DNA from: Alentia gelatinosa
Taxonomy: Eukaryota > Annelida > Polychaeta > Phyllodocida > Polynoidae
Reading direction: 5' to 3'
NCBI GenBank assembly: GCA_950022655.1
Contig: OX465590.1
Location: 43,917,718 to 43,981,717, forward strand
Length of the DNA: 64,000 bases
Positions 1 through 10,198 of the stretch are shown in pieces. The first letter of the stretch is position 1; every line of letters starts with the position of its first letter. Made by a program: the position numbers and the translations under genes. Under the pieces are notes generated by a model. It was not told the DNA's origin, did no database searches, and saw nothing but the letters and a program-made list of their open reading frames with translations.

Positions 1-55
1 TAGCTAATTAATTTATTCATCATGTTATTACTTTTAAAACCTCATTCCTCTTTAA

Positions 56-905
56 GCACTCACTGCTGGTGCACGGGATTTTGTAAGAGCGTGAATTCAT
101 TCCAGTATACTTAAAGAGTGGCGCCTTGTAGGAGCGTGAATTCACTACAGTTTACTTAACAAGTGACAACCTGTAAGAGTGTGAATTCACTACAATTTAC
201 TTAACGATTGTAAGAGCGTGAACTCATTGCAGTTTACTTAACTATTGATGTCCTGTAGTAGTGTAAATTCATTAGTGTTTATTTAATGAGTGGCGACCTG
301 TTACAATATACTTAACAAGTGAGGGCCTGAAAGAGCGTGAATTCACTACAGTTTATTTAATGATTGTGGGCAGTTTGTAGGTGGCGTTTGCACTGTATGG
401 TGTGAATGGACTCCTCCGTCACATTGTGCCGCGTGATGATGCCAACAACCTGTAAGATTGTAAATTCATTACAGTCTACTTAACGAGCGACAACCTGTAT
501 GAGCGTGAATTCGTTATAGTTTATTCAACAAGTGACAATCTTTAAGAGTGTGAATTCATTCCAGTTAACGAGTGTAAGAGCGTGAATTCATTAGAGTTTA
601 CTTAACGAATGTAGGAGCGTGGATTCATTACAGTTTACTTAACAAGTGGAGGAGCATGAATTCATTAGAGTTTACTTAACAAGTGTAAGAGCATGAATTC
701 ATTCCAGTTTACTTAATGAGTATAGGAGCGTGAATTCATTAGAGTTTTACTTAACAAGTGACGATCTGTAAGAGTGTGAATAAGTACAGTTTACTTAATG
801 AGTGATGACCTATAAGAGCGTGAATTCATTACAGTTTATTTAACGAGTGACGGCAGTTTGTAGTTGTGGAGGGATTCCTCTGTCAGATCGTGCCTTGTGA
901 TAAAA
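56..905. repeat. Diverged 37/49-bp minisatellite
   Basis: About twenty imperfect units of the form GTAAGAGCGTGAATTCATTA followed by CAGTTTACTTAACGAGTG. Two unit lengths alternate: a short one of about 37 bp and a longer one carrying an extra GACAACCTGTA-like segment. A higher-order duplication is visible because a unique-looking spacer (GGCAGTTTGTAG, then a stretch resembling CTCCTCYGTCA) occurs near 370-430 and again near 850-900. No open frame runs through it. The many EcoRI-like GAATTC motifs come from the unit itself. Confidence 0.85.
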
Positions 906-2060
906 CCGAAAAAATGTTTTTAAAAGGGAAGAAATAAAATTATTAACAGACTACTTGTCTGCATCAACGTAGCAGGGCTGTGTCAGCATGGATGGACCAG
1001 CTCTGACTTTGAATGGCATTAAAAGTTTAATTATTATGAATTTGAAATATTTCAAGGTGCAGGATAAAGAAAAAACAAACCAAGCATTTAATCTGTGAAT
1101 GAATACTCACTCACTGACTTGAAATGATACCCGTCCTCCTATGGGCATAGGGCAAGTATTTGCCGGTCATTCGTATTCATTTACAGATTGAATTGCGAAT
1201 CAATCTCCCCCACTTTGTTATCGTGGACAATTCACTGTCCATGTTGTTATCCATTGATTACGAAGTCCCCATTTGAATGTATGGGACCACAGTACTGAGT
1301 ACACCACTAACCACTGTTTCTTTGTTGTTCTATTTCTGTCATGGGTAGGGACAGACTGGCTCCAGTCCCTGCATACTATGGCTGCCCTCCTTGCTGGGAT
1401 TAATACACGGAAACAGAGTTTGCCATATATGGTCATATGCAAAGTGGAAAAGGGAGTGTAAACAAATATTAGAAGTATATTCTCTTTAAAAGTTGACAAA
1501 CCTTTTGTTTAGCAACTGCATAACATTTTATGCAGAGCAGTACAGACTTGAATATCCAAGTGCATGAGCTCTGCATTTATATCCCATTAAATGAGTTACA
1601 AATGCTGCAGGCTGAAGGGTGGCATTAAATGCAGCGCAGCGTTGGTGGACTATTTTGCATTGATATACTTCCACAATCAGTTTGTTTACGCTCCCTAAAA
1701 TGAAACCCTGTTTTCGTGTATGGGCCAATCAGAGAAGGATACATGTATATAGCTACTATAATGACTTTTATTCTGATTGTGTTTAATCATTTATTGAACG
1801 CTTATAATCAAAGACTTAAGCAAGTCTAGGGTGGGGGTGATATCTGATGATCTGTTGGTGCCATACCAAATATCTGCATGGGAGAGTGTAGTATGAAGCT
1901 GGTTCCTGCAGTTAGCCATGCATTTAGAGTGGTTTGTATGGTAACTGTCCAATGGTTTCAGGGATTTCAGATGCTTACATGTTTACCCTGTATCAAGATG
2001 CCATCTGCTGTCTGAATAACCTACCGTTAAATTAATAAAGTTCTTCACTTATAGTAGTAC
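906..2060. other. Gene-free stretch with family I fragments
   Basis: No gene recognised. Two pieces resemble family I, best seen at 63362-63790: 1350-1402 (CTCCAGTCCCTGCATA, then CTTGCTGGGATT) and 1715-1835 (GGGCCAATCAGAGAAGGATA, then AATCAAAGACTTAAGCAAGT). The intervening pieces are diverged. The 93-residue and 66-residue frames here are on repeat sequence and show no domain. Confidence 0.5.
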
Positions 2061-2065
2061 ATATT

Positions 2066-2408
2066 CCTATATACCCATGAGCGAACAACCTATGATTACC
2101 TAACGCTGCTGGGGGTGGAATAACTTTTGTTTACTGCCCAGGTTGAAGTTACTGCCCAGGTTGACGTTTACTGCCCAGGTTGACGTTTACTGCCCAGGTT
2201 GACGTTTACTGCCCAGGTTGACGTTTACTGCCCAGGTTGAAGTTACTGCCCAGGTTGACGTTCAGAGACGTTCGATTTTTATCGATATTAGCCGACAATT
2301 GAAGGTATATAGGACTAGGGAAACCACGTACCAATGGAAATAAGTCAAAGTTGGGCAGGAATTTATCCAAGCCTTACCTCGTAACTTTGACTTATTCCCA
2401 CCGGAACA
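2066..2408 (+). mobile_element. Bipartite element G1 (module with 19-bp repeats plus hairpin arm)
   Basis: A module starts TTCCTATATACC and ends GGTATATAGGAC (2066-2318), so its ends are inverted repeats. It contains a tandem run of TTTACTGCCCAGGTTGACG (19 bp, about 2137-2258). After it come GGAAACCACGTACC and the right arm of a hairpin (AAGCCTTACCTCGTAACTTT at about 2374). The left arm is shortened compared with copy G2 (9560-9908), where the hairpin is complete. It encodes no protein. Confidence 0.75.
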
Positions 2409-2994
2409 TATTCTCCCTCTAGTACTTCTCTGTTTCAGTTCTTACTCCCTTACTCTTAAGGTCTACACCAAGCTAGTCTAAGTCTCTAGACTTTACAACT
2501 AATTAAGAGTTTATTGGTCAGTGTCCCTGGAATTGAGCGTGTGGTTTCAAATGTTAGAAGTTAAGTGTTATGGCATGCATATCTAACTTAAAACCCGGGG
2601 GTCATCATGCTAGTTTCTGATTTAGATATCAATGTTATGATGATTCTATAATAGAATATATAGAAATTCTAAAAAGTTGTTTTTCACATAGTAAAACCCA
2701 TGTCATTTTCTTTCACCGAATATAAATGTATAGTAGTACAGCAGATCTAAACTTTAAGAATAATAGGTCACCGTCCTTGTTTTTCAGAGAATTGAGAAAA
2801 ACTATATTTTTTCTGTACATTTCCTATATAAAAGAGTTATATATAAATTGGCCTAAGTTACCTGTTAAGTTAGGTCAAAGTCGATAATATGTTATATTAC
2901 ACTCACTTGGTATTAGAGCAAGTCAAATGAACCATTTTTACTTAATAATTGTCAGTATTTGAAAATCACCAGATGGCGCCACTGTGTATTGTAG
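2409..2994. other. AT-rich stretch, nothing recognised
   Basis: No coding frame, RNA gene or repeat recognisable against the rest of the window. The composition is AT-rich with short poly-T runs. Confidence 0.5.
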
Positions 2995-3205
2995 GATATG
3001 CCTTTAAAGACAAATGCGGGTAGGTATAGCAGTGTCCACTAGGTTTGACACTGGTGCTGCCATCTGGTTTCATGAAAATATAGCAGTTTCCCATAGACAC
3101 CAATAGATAAGCACTTACCTTCTTCAGATGGCATTCCCATAGAAGTTAGCATTGTGAAATGCCAATTTTTTTTCATTTTCTATTTGCTGATATATGGAAC
3201 TTACA
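2995..3205 (-). mobile_element. Dispersed repeat T, copy 1
   Basis: The reverse complement of this segment matches 19935-20107 (GATGGCAGCACCAG, GGTGTCTATGGGAAACTGCT, CTTCAGATGGC), and part of it also matches 19715-19850. There is no coding capacity. The family unit seems to be a few hundred bp; its ends are not certain from three partial copies. Confidence 0.65.
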
Positions 3206-3480
3206 TATCAAGGATTGGAGCATGTTATAGAGGGCAGAAGACAGAAGTCTAGAAATTACATAAAGTTACAACATAGGAAAGGGAGGCAATGGAATGTTGA
3301 GACTTACCACCAAAATCTTAAGATATATATATAGGACACATTATAAGTGTAATAACACACATGTAGCCAAATGTAGATACTCGATTGTTCATTGCTGGAT
3401 TATTCACCAGTAAAATGTATCTAAATTGATGATTGATAAAGAAGAGCAAAGCTCGTTTAAAAAAAAAGAAAAAAGAAGAA
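3206..3480. mobile_element. Dispersed repeat K, copy 1
   Basis: Matches 6935-7250 over most of its length. Shared blocks are GAGGGCAGAAGACAGAA, AACATAGGAAAGGGAGGCAA, a CACATGTAGCCAAAT block, and the end AAAGAAGAGCAAAGCTCGT followed by an A-rich tail. The shared A-rich end in the same orientation suggests a retroposed element (SINE- or LINE-tail-like), but no tRNA-like head or reverse transcriptase frame is seen. Confidence 0.65.
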
Positions 3481-3691
3481 ATCACCGAACTACCAGCATT
3501 TGTCCTAAGAGTTGAATTGTATATTTTTCTCACCAGCCCCTCTCGGTCGACGACTGGCAGGTGTCTGAGGCCCATGCTGCGGAAGAGGTTGAAGATCTGA
3601 GGTAGCGGTGTCTGTGGGTAGACCGTGTAGGGGCACGGGTTGAGATACTTCCTCAGGTCCTGTGAGAAACAAATATAACCTGAATACTATC

Positions 3692-3984
3692 GAGGAAACC
3701 CATGAAAGTTTAGGGTCTGAGCTCGTATCCCATCGAGTTTGAATCACGTAGTAATTCACAAGGCGAAGCCACGTGAATTGCTATGTGATTCAAATGAGAT
3801 GGGATTGAGCTCTGACCCTAAACTTGAATGGGTTTCTGAATTTATCTCACCCTTAATATTGACTGATGGGCTAACATTTGTGACATTATCCCCCATTGGA
3901 TATATTTCCTAAATATCTAATGGGTGTTAGATACGAGTTTCCAATGTTAAGTCTATGGAGAAAAAATATCCGGGGTGAGATAAA
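3692..3984 (+). mobile_element. Bipartite hairpin element Y1
   Basis: Positions 3692-3838 form a near-perfect palindrome: GAAAGTTTAGGGTCTGAGCT pairs with AGCTCTGACCCTAAACTT. The apex reads CACGTAGTAATTCAC, GGCGAAGCC, then GTGAATTGCTATGTG. Position 3841 begins the module, bounded by TTTATCTCACCC and GGGGTGAGATAAA (3972-3984), with an inner CCAATGTTAAGTCTATGGAG motif. The hairpin alone recurs at 25884-26013 and the module alone at 28794-28936. There is no coding capacity. Confidence 0.8.
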
Positions 3985-3996
3985 GTGTCCAACTTA

Positions 3997-4304
3997 AGGC
4001 CCGTTTCCATTGGCCGATTTCCCGTCACCGATCTACAGTCAGGAACCACCGACAGACTTTTGTCACTGTGAACCCAATATCTGTCAATGGAAACAACCAA
4101 GGTCGTGAAATGCCCCATGACATTTTATGCTTAGATTATGCAATGTGGCACCACCCACCACTGAGTGAAAGCTTGGTCACTGAGTGAAATCTACTACCCT
4201 CAGTGATTTTTCTTTACCGACGCATAGTCAGTGGCACCACCGACAGACTTTCTGTGTAACTCAAAAAGTCTAAGCAATCTTCGTCGGCCAATGGAAACGG
4301 GCCT
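3997..4304. mobile_element. Family C MITE, copy 1 (complete)
   Basis: 308 bp with inverted termini AGGCCCGTTTCCATTGGCCG and CGGCCAATGGAAACGGGCCT, flanked by TTA on both sides (3994-3996, 4305-4307). The interior is itself roughly palindromic (a CACTGAGTGAAAGCTTGGTC block). Five further copies or fragments occur: 23606, 44161, 53699, 56600 and traces at 23533, 38305 and 63114. A 3-bp TWA duplication and GG-starting TIR fit PIF/Harbinger-type transposition. It is non-autonomous. Confidence 0.85.
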
Positions 4305-4329
4305 TTAGAAGGAAACCCACGAGAAGAAA

Positions 4330-4534
4330 ATAGCTTTGTCCATACTCCACCGAGTTTGACTGCAGAGTAATTCACGAAGCGGAGTGGGTTTCTGATTTTA
4401 TCTCACCCTGTATAACATTATTATTGATAAAATGAATCACCCAATTAGCCATTGAGTATTGGGTACACGAACTTCCTGGCCGTGGAATACGAGTTCCTAA
4501 TGTTAAGCCTATGGAGAAAAATACTGGGGTGAGA
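4330..4534 (+). mobile_element. Family Y, partial copy 2
   Basis: A decayed hairpin piece (GAGTTTGACTGCAGAGTAAT, then TCACGAAGCGGAGTGGGTTT) is followed by the module TTTATCTCACCC at 4393 and GGGGTGAGAT ending near 4536. It abuts element Z1 directly, with the Y end overlapping the Z start. Confidence 0.7.
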
Positions 4535-4869
4535 TATAGATACACAATATTGACTGGTTTCAGATACAAGCGGTCGTATGCTCCGAGGAGTTGACGGGCA
4601 TTAATATCCAAGCGTATGCGAGGATATTGCGCAGAGGCAACTCTGAGGAGCATACCAACGCTATAATGTATTTATCATCCACCTTTTCCTGACAAGTGGC
4701 GTCCTGATATTAGTTTATTTAAGTGCGCACTATTTTCTTATATGCACTATTTTTCCGTATGCGCCGGCTTTTGCAATCTGGAGCATGCAACATATCTGTG
4801 TGCTCCGGGTATGTCCATACACACTCCCATGTCTTTTCTATGAACACTTAGCATTAGGTGGATAATAAA
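4535..4869 (+). mobile_element. Bipartite hairpin element Z1
   Basis: The hairpin (about 4541-4655) has CAATATTGACTGGTTTCAGA at the base and GAGTTGACGGGCATTAATAT near the apex. GTATTTATCATCCACC then leads into a module ending in TTAGGTGGATAATAAA (4854-4869). The right arm is decayed relative to Z3 (37866-38213). It is non-coding. Upstream it touches Y2. Confidence 0.75.
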
Positions 4870-4924
4870 CAAAGATACAAGATGCCTGGTACTAAGAACT
4901 GCATCGAGATCCATAGCCACTGGA

Positions 4925-5570
4925 ATATGCCATGAGTTTTGGTTGTGGAGTAATCGCCTAGTGAGATACCGTATGCTTATGTCTGAACTATGTGACAGAA
5001 TTACAAAAGTACACCACATAGGCAGATTCAATTCCAGACATCACAATATAAATATAAAGTGGCATGGAAAATGTGGGTTTAGGACATTTTCGTATAGTTT
5101 GAGTTTTGCATTTCTGAACACTTTTATCTACTGCATTTATTACTGCAGGGGCAGTAGAGGTGGCAAGATCTCTGTGACGGAATTACGTGCTGTGACATGC
5201 AAAATTTAGGTTGAAGTGTTATCACTGATTTCCCTCCCTCAAAGACATTTTAAGTCAACAAAAACCCTCTGTCCCATTACAGAGAACAACAAACAATCTA
5301 GAAATGTCTAGGACTAGCAATATATCATGGATTTTTGATGAGCCACAGCCCAGGAGGCCATTTACCCCTTGTAATTCAGTCACGTTTTGGAATTTCACTT
5401 ACATATTTGGTCAATCTCTGCAAGCGCAGCACTACAACCACTATGGAATTTGGAATGGCAATAGTACAATAAGTCAGAAGTATAAGAAAATGTCTGCATA
5501 TGTAATACATCTAGAAGCTTTTGACTGGCGGCCTGTGTCACGTTTACCGCGGAATTCATGTTATGCTCAC
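4925..5570 (+). mobile_element. Dispersed repeat O, copy 1
   Basis: Matches the reverse complement of about 24690-25245 over roughly 580 bp. Shared landmarks include AAAGTACACCACATAGG, TTACTGCAGGGGCAGTAGAG, AGATCTCTGTGACGGAATTA, CTAGGACTAGCAATATATCA and GACACAGGCNGCCAGTCAAA (reverse strand). Open frames of 88-93 codons here are not preserved in the second copy, so I do not call them genes. The superfamily is unknown. Confidence 0.7.
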
Positions 5571-5774
5571 ATTCAGTATCAATGAAAATAAGTAGAAAAC
5601 ACCACACTAACCATGATACGGCTATGCTGCATGTTTGTGATGTCAAGGTCGTGAATATCCGGGTACCGTGGATACATGCTGCTCAGTTCCTTGAATCCAA
5701 GACGAGGCTGTGTTGTGGGCTGTAAACAAATAAAAATAAAGTCCATCTGTTTATGACAGTTCTGACAACGTATC

Positions 5775-6060
5775 ACACATTATTATATACATATGGTCGA
5801 ACGTATATGAAATACTACCCGCTGCTAGGGGTGTATTAATAATAATGTTCGTGCCCGCTGTGAATTATTGTCCTACCCCTAATAAAAATTGTTATAGGCT
5901 TAACATTGACTAATTTCATGCGGCGGGGCGTGACATAAAGTGTCATTTATGGCACTATAGGGTAATAAAAGAATTAACCAATCAGCGACCAGAGTCTGAG
6001 AAAATATACGTATATTTTCCGTAATTGACCACGAACAATAACAGTTTCGCCTACAGTAGG
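5775..6060 (+). mobile_element. V fragment followed by family X fragment (copy X1)
   Basis: 5775-5868 carries the V signature ACTACCCGCTGCTAGGGGTG, then AATAATGTTCGTGCCCGCTG, also found near 10975, 45200, 46190 and 47810. From 5869 the X module starts TCCTACCCCTAATAAAAA with ATAGGCTTAACATTGACTAA and the family block AACCAATCAGCGACC. No X hairpin arm follows, so X1 is truncated. Confidence 0.6.
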
Positions 6061-6105
6061 GACGTTTCCTAATGTTACAACTTCCTTTTATAAACGGCCG
6101 TTTCC

Positions 6106-6731
6106 GTTACTGACCACTCTCCTCCCAGATCTTTCGTGGCGCTAGGGCTTGCTTAATCTCTGCCTCAACCCAACGCTGGTTCCCTGGGTGTCCACTTAGG
6201 ACAGGGAGAACCAGCTAAAATTTCAGATACAAAACAAGGTAACTGTCAAAAGTTATGAAACTAGAAAAACCCATATGCTATGAGTTGTGAAATATGGGAA
6301 TTGTTAAATGAGCTTTACAGACAATGCAGCTGTTTCTTTATCAGTTCTACACCACTTTAAGATGTGAATCCACTGTGGCTTAGACTGCCCCTTTGAGTGA
6401 GCACATGGGTTTTGTTTGTCGGTTATGTTGACAAACAAAACCCTACCACATATGAGGTACTTTCCACTGAAGAAAGTAATCCCTAAAACTATGTCTGGTT
6501 TGACATAACACATAACAGAAATAAGTGTGTGATATTTACGATATAAAAGGTGCATCTCTATTTACAAGTAAACCACAAAATAATCCTCAAAGTGCTAAGA
6601 ATTTAGGATATTTAAAAAAATGGCGCATACATGGACCAGATTTGGGCCAAAACAGGCAGGTTGGGGCAGAGATATATGAGCTACAGGAAGTAGAGCGCAG
6701 AATCTCTGCTAGGAGAGTGGTCACTGACGAG
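6106..6731 (+). mobile_element. Family Q non-autonomous element, copy 1 (complete)
   Basis: About 626 bp with terminal inverted repeats: GTTACTGACCACTCTCCT at the left, AGGAGAGTGGTCACTGAC at the right, extended by the CAGAATCTCTGC region. It is the uninterrupted reference for copies Q2 (broken by T), Q3 (broken by A9) and Q4 (reversed). Landmarks are AACTGTCAAAAGTTATGAAA, GAGCTTTACAGACAA and CACTGTGGCTTAGACTGCCC. It has no protein. The TIR length suggests a DNA transposon; the superfamily is not assigned. Confidence 0.75.
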
Positions 6732-6934
6732 GGAAACCTGGTGCTCGCATTGTGGACGACATCTCGTACTGTGTTTCACATGTTATTTGAAAAAAACATG
6801 TGTTAACACTTAAGTAAGTAGCATCAAATCGATAAAAGATTGTTCTCATGTTCGAGTCATGCTTGATAATTTCCCAGAGAAGGAGGAAATATCTAACTTT
6901 GCAGGTTTTAGATATATTAACATCTGTATAGCAT

Positions 6935-7250
6935 ACATATTAGGGATTGGAACATGTAATAGAGGGCAGAAGACAGAAATCTAGCAACTACATGAAGTAC
7001 AACATAGGAAAGGGAGGCAATGGAATGATGAGGCTTATCACTGAAATATTTGTGTACTCTTAACAGACTTTGAAATGTCATAACAAACATCTTCTTGAAG
7101 CAGCTTTCACATTGTTCTCCAATGGATACCACACATGTAGCCAAATACGGATATTTGATTATTCGTTGTTGGATTATCCGACTGTAAACTCCATTCAAAT
7201 TGAGAACTAATAAAGAAGAGCAAAGCTCGTATTTTAAAAAAAACCAAAAA
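6935..7250. mobile_element. Dispersed repeat K, copy 2
   Basis: Second copy of K (see 3206-3480), ending AAAGAAGAGCAAAGCTCGT and an A-rich tail at about 7233-7258. It lies immediately 5' of the LINE fragment that starts near 7260. Confidence 0.65.
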
Positions 7251-7323
7251 AAAACAACATGTGTTTAACCAACTTATGTGCAACTGAGGATGCAGCACTT
7301 CAGTTTGTTAAACACATGCTTTT

Positions 7324-7815
7324 ACCGGTGTCATATGAAAAACGGTTACCCTGCGAAAAATGGTAATTATCGCCCACGAGCATGCGCAGTGATGAAGTCC
7401 ACGATTGGAGAGTGAACAATTTGCCGAAATTAGGCATATCACGACATATCACGGCATGTAATTCTCATGTCTAAACACTATTCTTTTCATTTATTTACAT
7501 CAAAATTACATTAAAATAGTAGTACAGTAGAACCCCGCCTAACGGACACCCCGCGTAAGCGGACACCCCGCGTTAACGGACACCTTTGGTCGGAACGGTT
7601 CCCTATATTAGATGTTTATTTAACCCCGTGTAAGCGGACACCCCACGTAAGCGGACACTTTGGCCTGGAAGGGAGGGTGCCCGCTTACGCGGGTTCTACT
7701 GTATATCCAATAGTCCGTGATATCCGAACTGAAGAACGTGTCCAGATGCATGGGCGTTTAGAGTGGGCGATAATTACCAATTTTTTGCAGGGTAACCGTT
7801 TTTCGCATCACACCA
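7324..7815. mobile_element. Inverted-repeat element inside the LINE fragment
   Basis: The left end (CCGGTGTCATATGAAAAACG, GTTACCCTGCGAAAAA, GTAATTATCGCCCAC) is the inverted repeat of the right end (GTGGGCGATAATTACC, TGCAGGGTAACCGTTTTTCG, CACACCAG) over about 55 bp. It separates LINE pieces 1 and 2. The interior holds pogo MITE P1. The exact duplication is ambiguous (TA, TAA or ACC can be argued), so ends are good to a few bases. Confidence 0.75.
7525..7701. mobile_element. Pogo/Tigger-like MITE P1
   Basis: 177 bp with termini CAGTAGAACCCCGC and GCGGGTTCTACTG, flanked by TA (7523-7524, 7702-7703). The interior repeats AAGCGGACACCCCGCGTAA-type units. The CAGTAGAACC start and TA duplication are characteristic of the pogo/Tigger branch of Tc1/mariner. 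It has no transposase. Confidence 0.85.
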
Positions 7816-7864
7816 GTAATCGAATATGCTGACTTAATCAATCAGCAACGACAGGATAAACTAC

Positions 7865-8373
7865 TGTGGTGGTCGCCGCCTGTCTAGCAGGTTGGATGAC
7901 CCCAATCCGGAACGCTAGTTCCAGGCAGGATCCCACCCTACGCACTCTACGTAGGTTGGTTCGGTTTTCGGTTAGTTTGCACAGACCTAGTCACACATAA
8001 CACGACAACGTCTTTTAATAAACAGGGATGTTTATTATTCACTACTTTCCGGAAAGATCTAGAAGATCTTTCCCATAAGTACAGTACCCCAGCACGTATG
8101 TGCCAGGTAATGCTGGAGAGGCTAATCTGGAAGACTCGCCTAACCACCAGGAAGGTTACAAGAACCCGCCTTCAAAGTGAGGACAGCTGCGCGAGGACAG
8201 CCTGTCGACCTACTGTGAACGCTGAGTATATATACCTAGCGTTACGTAATCCCGGTCTCCGCCGCGCCACTCTCGTGTGCGGCATTGTCCGGAATCACTA
8301 CACAGTAAGGATCGGCACGTCGCGCCATCTTCCGTGAAACAAACAAACACTGCTGGACTCCCACCCCACTACA
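7865..8373 (-). mobile_element. Solo LTR, gypsy-like, 509 bp, TSD CTAC
   Basis: Starts TGTGGTGG and ends CACTACA on the plus strand, giving TG...CA in both orientations, with the 4-bp duplication CTAC at 7861-7864 and 8374-8377. Removing LTR plus one CTAC restores the LINE reading frame (DKL|QIM). Promoter-like TATATATAC (minus strand, about 8228-8236) and polyadenylation-like AATAAA (minus strand, about 8027-8035) orient it on the minus strand. A 4-bp duplication fits Ty3/gypsy. No internal region or second LTR remains, so it probably arose by LTR-LTR recombination. Confidence 0.85.
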
Positions 8374-8884
8374 CTACAAATCATGTTCAACAACAGCCTT
8401 GGAGTAGTCATTGGAGCACATAGAACAACAAATATCAGTCGTCAGGAATTATTTGACAAGTGTCGGATGAGAACTCTTGAGTATAGACGAGCCTCTCATA
8501 TTCTCGGGCCAATGATAAAATGGTGGACAGAAAACGAAGACCTAAGTCTAGTAAGTGAATATAAAATCACCCGAAACTCTGAGAAAACGATGGTAAAACT
8601 AAAGAAGTGAAGTGGTAACAAATATTTGAAATCGCCGCTCTTTATTGGTACACAATTATGGGATAGATATTTTTTATATATCATTTGATCTATCCTGGAG
8701 ATAACAAAGCAAAGAAATGCCTGTTTTCAGTTACAACCAGCAGTCCTGACATTGAGTTACAATGGTAAATAGGGCTGTATAACACAAGGCTTACTAACTA
8801 TGCCCTCACAGTTGTGATGTATCTTCAATTAAGCAAAGTAGGAGACAGCTGATTTGAAGGTATGCAAACACAAAAGGGTAAATA

Positions 8885-9056
8885 CAGTAAAACCCCGCTT
8901 AAGGGGTAACCCTCCATTCCGAGCAAAGTGACCCCTTAAGCGAGGTGACCCCCTCAGCGGGGTTAAAATGAACTAAATAAAGATGTCTGTTCGAAAAAAA
9001 AACAGACTCCTTAAGCGGGGTGTCCCTAAGCGGTGTCCCAGAAACGGGTTTTACTG
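8885..9056. mobile_element. Pogo-like MITE P2
   Basis: Termini CAGTAAAACCCCGCTTAAG and ACGGGTTTTACTG are imperfect inverted repeats, with inner units GCGGGGTGTCCCTAAGCGG. TA precedes the element but AA follows it, so one flank has mutated. It is related in terminal motif to P1 but a different subfamily. Confidence 0.7.
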
Positions 9057-9173
9057 AAGTCATAGATTCTAGATCTGTTTCATACATGTCAAAGTCTGTG
9101 TGGTTAAAGATAACGACCTCGCTAGTGCGTAGTCGAGTCAGCAACCCGGCCGTGTCAAAAGGAGTAGCGCAGC

Positions 9174-9177
9174 AAAA
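9174..9177 (-). terminator. Pol III terminator of tRNA-Ser
   Basis: Four A residues on the plus strand, read as TTTT on the minus strand, 8 nt beyond the tRNA 3' end. This is the standard minimal RNA polymerase III stop. Confidence 0.6.
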
Positions 9178-9184
9178 CAAAGTC

Positions 9185-9266
9185 CGCAGTCGGCAGGATT
9201 CGAACCTGCGCGGGCAGAGCCCAATAGATTTCTAGTCTATCGCCTTAACCACTCGGCCACGACTGC
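9185..9266 (-). tRNA. tRNA-Ser (anticodon AGA)
   Basis: Read on the minus strand it folds as a class II tRNA: acceptor GCAGTCG with CGACTGC, D arm GCCGAGTGGTTAAGGC, anticodon stem ATAGA/TCTAT around loop CTAGAAA (anticodon AGA), long variable arm GGGC-TCT-GCCC and T arm GCAGG-TTCGAAT-CCTGC. The discriminator base is G, as in seryl tRNAs. Promoter A box (TGGCCGAGTGG) and B box (GGTTCGAATCC) are intact and there is no intron. All stems pair, so it is probably functional. It decodes UCU/UCC. Confidence 0.95.
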
Positions 9267-9558
9267 TTCGTGCTGAGTATAGCTACCCTCTCTTATTTGA
9301 CACCTTTGGGAATGATGTTGGCGATGTAAGAAATTATTAAAAGAAGTATAATGTACCCACAATCACAAAACTGTTTCCAGCAAATGAAGATGAGTATGGG
9401 TAACCTCTTAGGCCTCGATGAATACTTCATGGTTTTTTTTTTGTTTTTTTTTGTTTTTTTTTTATTCAGTTTGAAGCAATATATATTCGCCTAGTTGGCG
9501 TTCTTCCATGTATTATTGGAAACAAGTGAGGACTATACATAGACGAGGACAGGACATA
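9267..9558. other. T-rich spacer
   Basis: Contains an impure poly-T/G tract at about 9430-9462 and nothing else recognised. Confidence 0.5.
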
Positions 9559-9559
9559 C

Positions 9560-9908
9560 AATTCCTATATACCTATGAGCCAACAACCTATCATTACTTA
9601 ACGCTACTGGGGGTGGAATAACTTTTGTTTACTGCCCAGGTTGAAGTTACTGCCCAGGTTGACGTTTACTGCCCAGGTTGACGTTTACTGCCCAGGTTGA
9701 CGTTCAGAGACATTCAGTTTTTATTGACATTAAACGACAATTGAAGGTATATAGGAATAGGGAAACCACGTACGAGTGGAAATAAATCAAAGTTACTCGG
9801 TAAGGCTTGGAATAATTACTGCCCGCGGCTACGCCTTGGGCAGTAATTTTTCCAAGCCTTACCTCGTAACTTTGACTTATTCCCACCGGAACATAGTTTC
9901 CCTCTAGT
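9560..9908 (+). mobile_element. Bipartite element G2 (complete hairpin)
   Basis: The module runs from TTCCTATATACC to GGTATATAGGAATA (about 9563-9757) and contains about four TTTACTGCCCAGGTTGACG repeats. The hairpin (about 9782-9890) pairs AAATCAAAGTTAC, GGTAAGGCTTGGA and AATTACTGCCC with the reciprocal TTCCAAGCCTTACCTCGTAA arm. The apex is CGCGGCTACGCCTTG. G1 has the same order but a damaged left arm and more internal repeats. Confidence 0.8.
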
Positions 9909-10198
9909 ATGTGCAGAACAGTGCAGTACATATAACATATTCACCTTAATTTATAGATAAGGATAATTATAATTCCCAGGTCATGTGACTCTGGGGGACA
10001 TAAATTTTTTTATACTTCGTGAATCCTATGATTCTTGGAACTTTTCATCCTTATCCATTTTTCATGATGATCAATACACTCCATCATAATCAAATAGTAA
10101 CATAAATAAATAGTTTATGGGGATTGGTGCTTTTAAAGAGCTGCCACATCTAATCTATGACTTATATAACTCAGTCAGGTCTTGTTTGTGAAACAGAA

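Larger units (their letters stand above)
7260..8690 (+). pseudogene. LINE reverse-transcriptase C-terminal fragment, broken by two insertions
   Basis: Three separated pieces are collinear with the antisense LINE tail at 10199-10800. Piece 1 (about 7264-7324) encodes a TNLCATEDAAL-like stretch ending VKHMLL. Piece 2 (7816-7864) gives VIEYADLINQQRQDKL. Piece 3 (8374-8690) gives IMFNNSLGVV, then CRMRTLEYRRASHI and, after a frameshift near 8610, a YLKSPLFIGTQLWD-like stretch. Pieces 2 and 3 rejoin in the same frame once the solo LTR is ignored. It lacks the catalytic part of the polymerase. CR1/L2-like clades are possible but not distinguishable here. Confidence 0.8.

Noticed and set aside
56..905. 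CRISPR-like array at the left end
   Set aside because: The spacing is irregular, the spacers are themselves repeated and the genome is eukaryotic; it is an ordinary minisatellite.
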